DNA of 64,000 bases from Scalesia atractyloides (taxonomy: Eukaryota > Streptophyta > Magnoliopsida > Asterales > Asteraceae), in assembly GCA_947069175.1 (NCBI GenBank), contig CAMTDV010000023.1, positions 86,769,563 to 86,833,562 of the forward strand, written 5' to 3'. Positions within the stretch are counted from its first letter, which is position 1, and each line of letters begins with the position of its first letter. Shown here one piece after another: positions 58,019 to 64,000 of the stretch. Made by a program: the position numbers and the translations under genes. The notes under the pieces are model-generated. The model had not been told where the DNA came from, did no database searches, and worked only from the letters and a program-made list of their open reading frames with translations.

Positions 58019-58319
58019 GTATCCCCTACTTTTTAGAAATTTCGTCCCGAAATTTAAGTAGTGACATATTTGTCTAAAAAAGATGGTGTTTAATTTGACA
58101 GTTACATACTAGAAAGGAGTAAGAGTTCAAATTTTGTTTGAGGCGGTAACGTTCCTTGTAAGGGTTGAGTACCCTGCTACAGGAATCGCTTTTTGCTGCC
58201 TAAGATAATGAATATTGATAAACAGAGTTGATTGACTAAATATGATTTCATGCGCAAGAGTTTTGATATGCTTGGAAAGATAAGGTTATATCCTAAAAAC
58301 AAAACTTCTACTACTAAAA
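58019..58319 (-). other. Element F 3' internal stub
   Basis: Includes the polypurine tract at 58019-58033 and the TTTCGGGACGAAATTTC motif typical of the end of Tekay/Del-type gypsy elements. No readable integrase remains. Confidence 0.6.
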
Positions 58320-59560
58320 CCTACATGGAACTTCTCATAACCGCCTGGCAATGCCTCTGATCCTTTGGCAAGAATACTTATATATAGGAAGTACCAGCGG
58401 CGTATCCACAATATCCTCGTCAAATTTTCATTGGTTTTACCAGTAAGTTATGATTGGTTCTATGATGTGACTCTAGAACATAAATAAACACAACAACCAA
58501 TATCTGAGTCCTAATTCTGATAGTATACATGTTTGAATGGTGACACAATCCAATTTCTTTAAATGATGAGATGATATGAATGCTAAATCAGTGAGTATAA
58601 AACAAACTTCAACCAAGACATTACTAAATCCTACATGGAACTTCTCATAACCGCCTGACAATGCCTCTGATCCTTTGACAAGAATACTTATATATAGGAA
58701 TTACCAGTGGCGTCTCCACCATATTCTCGTCAAATTTTCATTGGTTTAACCAGTAAGTTATGATTGGTTCTATGATGTGACTCTAGAACATAAATAAACA
58801 CAACAACCAATATCTGAGTCCTAATTCTGATAGTATACATGTTTGAATGGTGACACAATCCAATTTCTTTAAATGATGAGATGATATGAATGCTAAATCA
58901 GTGAGTATAAAACAAACTTCAACCAAGACATTACTAAATCCTACATGGAACTTCTCATAACCGCCTGACAATGCCTCTGATCCTTTGACAAGAATACTTA
59001 TATATAGGAAGTACCAACGGCGTATCCACCATATTCTCGTCAAATTTTCATTGATTTTATCAGTAAGTTATGATTAGTCCTATGTGACTCTAAAACATAA
59101 ACAAACACAACAACCAAAGCTTGAGTCTTTGAATGATGACAGTACCTCTCTCGTTTGTTGTGATGGAGAGGTTAGTCTATGTAGAAAATGGAACACAATC
59201 CAATTTCTTTAAATGATGAGATGACATGAATGTTAAATCAGTGAGTGTAAAACAAATTTCAACCAAGATATTACTAAATCCTACATGGAACTTCTCATAA
59301 CCGCCCGACAATGCCTCTGATCCTTTGACAAGAATACTTATATATAGGAAGTACCAGCGGCGTATCCACCATATTCTCGTCAAATTTTCATTGATTTTAT
59401 TAGTAAGTTATGATTAGTCCTATGTGACTCTAAAACATAAACAAACACAACAACCAAAGCTTGAGTCTTTGAATGATGACAGTACCTCTCCCGTTTGTTA
59501 TGATGGAGAGGTTAGTCCATGTAGAAGTGAGACACAGCTCAACTTCTTTAAATGATGACA
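58320..59560 (-). repeat. Tandem repeat of about 310 bp, four copies, in element F
   Basis: Units start with CCTACATGGAACTTCTCATA at 58320, 58630, 58940 and 59280 (periods 310, 310, 340; the last is partial). Copies 2 and 3 are nearly identical. Each carries minus-strand CTATATATAAG. The 62-86 codon frames that recur in each unit have no recognisable domain. Confidence 0.93.
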
Positions 59561-59708
59561 CTGTGATATGTCGTGAGGTATGATGATATGAATGTTAAAT
59601 CAATGAGTATAAAAACAAAACTGAAATAGTAATTCGCATTAAGATCCTTGGATAAATTTCCAATTGAGACACGTGAAAATTAAGATAATCATAAAGAAAA
59701 ACATAAAA

Positions 59709-61091
59709 CTAGGCGGTTGGAGTTAAATCTTGATTTTCAGTGAAAGGGACTAGTTGGGTGTTTTCGTTTGGGTCGTCATTAACTTTAACAGGATTGGCGT
59801 TGATGTTGAAAACTCTTCCTCTTGCTGGTGGCCTAGTGGTTGAGTTTTCTTGATTTGCTTGGTTAACTGGGTTTGCTTGAGCTTGGGCGTTTATGATGTT
59901 AACCAATTGAGGGCACGTGTTTCTAAAGTGGATAGGGTCGCCACAATTGAAACAAGCTCGAACATATGGGAACATTGGGTATTGGGGTTGTTGATATATT
60001 TGGATCATGTTTTGAGTAGGGGGTGAGGTTTGGTTTTGAGGGGTGCGGCAAACCTTGCTCAAATGACCATAGCGTCCACAATTCGCACATAGTCGACAAA
60101 GTAAGGTAGATGGATGGTGATAAAAACAGGTGTTACATTTAGGGTAGGTCCAAGGTAAGGTTTCTTATTTGGGTAAGTTGAGTCGGGTGCTACTTGAGTG
60201 ATTGGGATGGCTTGGAGGGGTACGGCTTGTGAGGCTGGTTGATTGCGTTGAGTGACAGCGAAAAGTTGCTCATCTCGTTTCCTCTTGGAAATGGGTTGAG
60301 AAGGGGATTCGGTTTGGGTGGAATTTGAAATTTCAGTTGATGCTTTATCTTTCTTCTTCTCCTCCTTGAAGTCTTTATTCCGTATACGGTTCTCGGTGAG
60401 CTCTGTAGCTAACTCCATTGCTGCTTCCAAGGTTGCAGGTGTGGTACTTATTACAGTCTTGAATTTTTGAACGAAGACCTCGAATGTAGTGCTCGATCAA
60501 ACGGTAGTGGGGAGTGAACAAGTTGGGAACCATTTGATTTAACTCGAGGAATCTCTTGTTGAAGGTAGTGTGGTCGCCTTCCTTTTGTTTCAACGAATAG
60601 AACTCATCCTCTAATTTCTTGATTTCGCTCCTTGGGAAAAAACCGTCTTGTCATGATTCTTTCAACTCTTCCCAAGTCAAAGTCATAGCATCTTCAACAC
60701 CCCGTTTGGCCTTCTCTGTATTCCACCAAGTAAGTGCTATTCCAAATAAACGACCAGTAGCATATCGCACTTTGCGATCATCGGGGCAATCGCAATTTAG
60801 AAAAATGTTTTCCATTTCTTCAAACCAATAGAGAAGAGCGGTGACACCTTCAGTCCCTTCGTATTTTGTAGGGTCGCAGGATTTGAAATGCTTGTAGGTG
60901 CATTTAGTGGTATTTGGGGGAGGGTTAACAACATTTTGAACTTCTTGATTGACGAGATTAGCGGTAAGGGCTTGTTAGACTTGGACTACAATGTTGGGTA
61001 TTACGGCAGCCATTTGTTGAGCGATTTGGTCAGCCATACGCTCGCGGGCTTTTCCTGCTCTCATCTTCCTACGAGCGAGGCTAGAAGACAT
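59709..61091 (-). pseudogene. Element F gag
   Basis: ATG at 61091 (M-S-S-S-L-A-R-R-K-M-R). The retrotransposon-gag core reads K-Y-E-G-T-E-G-V-T-A-L-L-Y-W-F and A-L-T-W-W-N (about 60900-60700), then F-N-K-R-F-L-E-L-N-Q-M-V-P. Stops occur at 60976-60978 and near 60650, and frames change near 60440 and 60070. The C-terminus has two zinc knuckles, C-A-N-C-G-R-Y-G-H-L-S-K-V-C (about 60055-60095) and C-F-N-C-G-D-P-I-H-F-R-N-T-C (about 59915-59960), and ends D-L-T-P-T-A at 59709. A protease would normally follow; none does. Confidence 0.85.
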
Positions 61092-61921
61092 CTACAAGGA
61101 ATACATATCAAGAGTATGAGTTGGATGCTTTTGGGACCATGGGTCGTATTTAGGAATGAACATTTATAAAATAAATATAAAATAATAAATCTACTACATC
61201 CATAGGATGTCTTGGGCTTTGCTCGTAATTGGGCCTTGCATGCCGCCATACTTCACCTTCGTAATCATGTGGGCCCCCATGACTACTGGGTTTTTCATAT
61301 GGTTCGCATTTGTTAGCCTGGTTACGTACACTAAAACCCGGAGAAAATCGAGAAATATGTGTGTAACGTATGATATTCGGAATGTATCCAGGTGTGGACA
61401 AGGTGACACCTCAAAGTGGGGTTAGTTCGAACGACGTTTGGTGTGGCATGCTTTGGCCTAATAGGTCCTTTGTACTCTCCTTGTTAGTCCCCAGGTAGGC
61501 AAACTGGTCCGTTATGTTGGATTTATACGAATGCCAACCAAGATAGGATGTTCCGACTACCAGTACTTGTACCCTTACAGTTACTACATGCCCGTCGCAG
61601 AACTCACTTTGATGAGATTTGAAAAATGAAAAAATGCGACAAAATCTTTGAATAACGAAAGTATGAAGATGATTTGAATATGTAAACATTGAAATATGTA
61701 TGTTGAATGTGTATGTAAGTATGTATGTTTGACTGTAAGTATAATTCACTATGTATCACAAAATGTAATATTGGAAATGTTTGCATGCGTTTGTGTAGGT
61801 AATAAATATGAAACAAATAAATATCATAAGTTTGCATGTAACCACATAAACAATTAAAATCTAATCAACTATAGTATAAGCTCTAAGGGTCTAATAACCT
61901 ATCCTATATCCCTATAGTCAT
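61092..61921 (-). other. Element F 5' leader
   Basis: Between primer site and gag. No convincing ORF; short frames in 61150-61840 are low-complexity Tyr/His-rich translations of repeats. Confidence 0.6.
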
Positions 61922-61934
61922 GACTCTGATACCA
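61922..61934 (-). promoter_or_regulatory. Primer-binding site of element F
   Basis: The minus strand reads TGGTATCAGAGTC, the initiator tRNA-Met complement with one change, three bases from the LTR end at 61938. Confidence 0.9.
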
Positions 61935-61937
61935 ATC

Positions 61938-64000
61938 TGTCACACCCCGACCCGCAGCGGAAAAGGTGACCGGGGCATAATTGGGTTTTCATCAAAGCTC
62001 ATGACATTTATTATAATGTTTCATATTTATTATTTCAATTTAAAAGAGATCATACAATCATATCAAACAAATACAACATGTTCTATTCATCCTTCTAAAC
62101 TTCATTAGTTTTCTTCTAAGACAATTTCCTATGTTTTCCATGCTTCATCCTGTTCACCTGTATCATATGTAAAAATGGTTTTTGGATCAACAAAAAGTTG
62201 GCGAGTGAACCTTGTTAGAAAACATTTATTATTTATTTCTTGTTGTATTTAGTACGGAAAAATTGTGCAATATTCCTATATGAACAAATGTAAATAAACA
62301 TACAATAACAAACCAATAGCATACGATATCAGACAACAACAAACAATAACATACATTAACAAACCAATAGCATACAATAACATATCAACTTGCATGAATA
62401 TATAACATGAATGAAACTGTGCGATCAAGTCTCAATCAAACGTAACCGATCGTATTGCATGTACTGAAAATGATAAATGTCTGTGCGATCAAGGCTCAAT
62501 CAAACGGAGCCGATCGTATGTTGGCAACGCCAGGTTCACGGTCATAATGTAATGGGGAACTGCTCAACGCTCATAATGTAATGGGGAGCGGCGGCCTATG
62601 AAATTGCATGTACTGAAAATAATAAATTAAATCTAAACAATAACCACACAAACAGTTTATACAAGCTGAATACACATTTATTCATGATATGATGTATGCA
62701 CAATGATTTAAATATAATAAATAGTAAGACACATGATACACCCCAAAAACGTGATTAAAACGGGAAATTTGTAAAGATTCACTCACAGTGGGTGCATTCG
62801 GTTGACAATGTTGAATGCGCACGAGTTTAGAGGATTGATCGACGAGGAAAAACTAAACTAATTAATAACGAAAAGTAAGGTAAATAAATGGATTTTATTA
62901 ACTACTTTAATAGGATTTTTGGATATATTTTTTGTGAGTTTTAGGCTATTTTCTAACCTTAAAAATGTTATTTTTAAGTATTTTTAATTGATTTTTAAAT
63001 AAAATAAATAAATAAAATAATAATAAAAATGTTGACTTTTTGATCGTTGACTTGTTGACCGTTGACCGTTGACTTGTTGACCGGTTCGGTCGGTTATATG
63101 TGTTCGCTGGGTGAGACTCGAACCCGAGACCTCTCGTACGCGTGCACGCAGCTCTACCAACTGAGCTACGTGTCTAACCCGAAATATTTCTGTTTTTAAT
63201 TATATTTATATACTAATTAAATTAATCCGAAAATCACTTATTTTAAAAACGATTTAATGTATCGACTCGGTGCTCGCCACAGGTCTCGAACCCGGGACCT
63301 GTGGTTTAGTTTGGCACACAGTCCACCGCTGGACTGTGTGTCTAACTTGGTAAATATTCTAGTTTTTATTATACTTAACATATTACTGAGTTAACCCGGT
63401 TCAGTTTCTAAAAAAAAACATTTTTATTACAGAGGTTATGGTTGTGATAGGAATCGAACTCGCGTCGTGTGCATATTGTTTGCACACAGTCCACCGCTGG
63501 ACTGTGTGTCTAACCCGTTTATAATACCGATTTTAATTAATCTTATAACATTCACAACTTCGTCTTCTTCGTCCAAAACACAGACAACGGTTAACTAACT
63601 GTTATTGGTTTAATTCGGTTAACGAATAATATGAACAAGTGAAAAGTATTGAACAGAAAAGGGTTTGGGGAATGATTGTACCGAATTGATCGTCTTTCTT
63701 CAGAAGTCCGTGTTTTGGGAACTCCTTCTGTTCGGATTCAATAATCAGTTTGGATGAATTAAATGAGAGATTGAACTACTGAGTAACGATTATCAGTAGG
63801 TTTGAATGATCATACCGGTTAACAGCGAATTTCCGAAACTTTCAGAAGTTTTCCGGCGATAACAGTAAATCCGGCAATGTCGTCTGGGGCTGATTCTGGG
63901 TGATGGAGTGATGTTAGAATTTGTATAATAATGGAATGGAACAGAAAAGTCGAGGCAATTACCGTGTAGATGAAAGTCTCGGTTTTCCGGCGACTTGCAG
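61938..64000 (-). repeat. Element F 5' LTR, cut by the window end
   Basis: Starts TGTCACACCCCGACCCGC and follows LTR 55187-58018 with few differences: a 17-base loss in the AAGTCCG...TGTTTTGGG part near 63708 and a rearranged CAATCAAACG block near 62410-62470. Carries the W-box cluster and tRNA-like modules 1-3. Confidence 0.9.

Larger units (their letters stand above)
55187..64000 (-). mobile_element. Element F: non-autonomous gypsy, gag only
   Basis: Minus-strand order: 5' LTR (from beyond 64000 to 61938), primer site, leader, gag, tandem 310 bp repeats, a short pol-end stub with TTTCGGGACGAAATTTC and a polypurine tract, 3' LTR (58018-55187). Protease, RT and integrase are absent. The two LTRs are very similar by eye apart from small indels, so it is much younger than C1. 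The TTTCGGGACGAAAT end resembles Tekay/Del elements. Confidence 0.85.

Noticed and set aside
58473..59383. Protein-coding family of 62-86 codon frames in the 310 bp repeats
   Set aside because: The frames exist only because the DNA repeats; no domain and no start context.

Overview
This is a plant nuclear repeat region: a nested stack of decayed LTR retrotransposons with almost no host coding sequence. The evidence is several primer-binding sites complementary to initiator tRNA-Met, Copia and Gypsy gag/pol relics full of stops and frameshifts, TG...CA LTRs, and AT-rich low-complexity DNA. The Sirevirus-like Copia elements with a long third ORF, and the proline-rich ORF ahead of gypsy gag, resemble what I know from Asteraceae (lettuce, sunflower, tansy types). 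That taxonomic call is inference from memory of families, not a search.

Layout, left to right. 1-4246: 5' half of a minus-strand Copia/Sirevirus-like element (A): start of protease, gag, repeat-rich leader, primer site, LTR. 4634-5281: imperfect inverted repeat with arms of about 315 bp, made from the gag of the next element. 4966-10972: plus-strand Sirevirus-like relic (D) with gag remnant, no pol, a third ORF behind its own TATA-like promoter, polypurine tract and 750 bp LTR. 11371-14760: plus-strand solo LTR of a large gypsy (Tekay/Del-like) family. 16126-29195: minus-strand gypsy C1 of the same family with both LTRs (about 3.47 kb each). 29196-32489: a second internal region (C2) directly abutting C1's right LTR, so the order is LTR-internal-LTR-internal. 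32490-35075: Copia LTR (G) that interrupts C2 and itself contains a 2100 bp gypsy solo LTR with a perfect 5 bp target duplication. 35076-39180: Copia G internal stub, then unassigned AT-rich DNA with a TGGGCT-type minisatellite. 39946-40598: two exon-like pieces with matching splice phase, the only candidate host-gene fragment. About 40862-55186: minus-strand Sirevirus-like Copia B with gag, protease, integrase, RT without RNase H, a long spacer, and a third ORF with its own TATA box and a candidate intron. Its two LTR ends do not match. The right LTR is duplicated and one copy holds a captured gypsy RT piece. 55187-64000: gypsy F, a gag-only element with 310 bp tandem repeats in place of pol. 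Its LTRs carry arrays of tRNA-like modules and a WRKY-type W-box cluster.

No gene here looks intact. The most interesting signals are: (1) the third ORF of two independent Sirevirus-like elements preceded by its own TATA box, with a spliceable leader in one; (2) short family-specific words repeated in the LTR, leader and third-ORF promoter region of each Copia element; (3) tRNA-like modules and W-boxes inside gypsy LTRs; (4) the tandem C1/C2 gypsy sharing one LTR. All percentages and homologies are by eye; no alignments were run.
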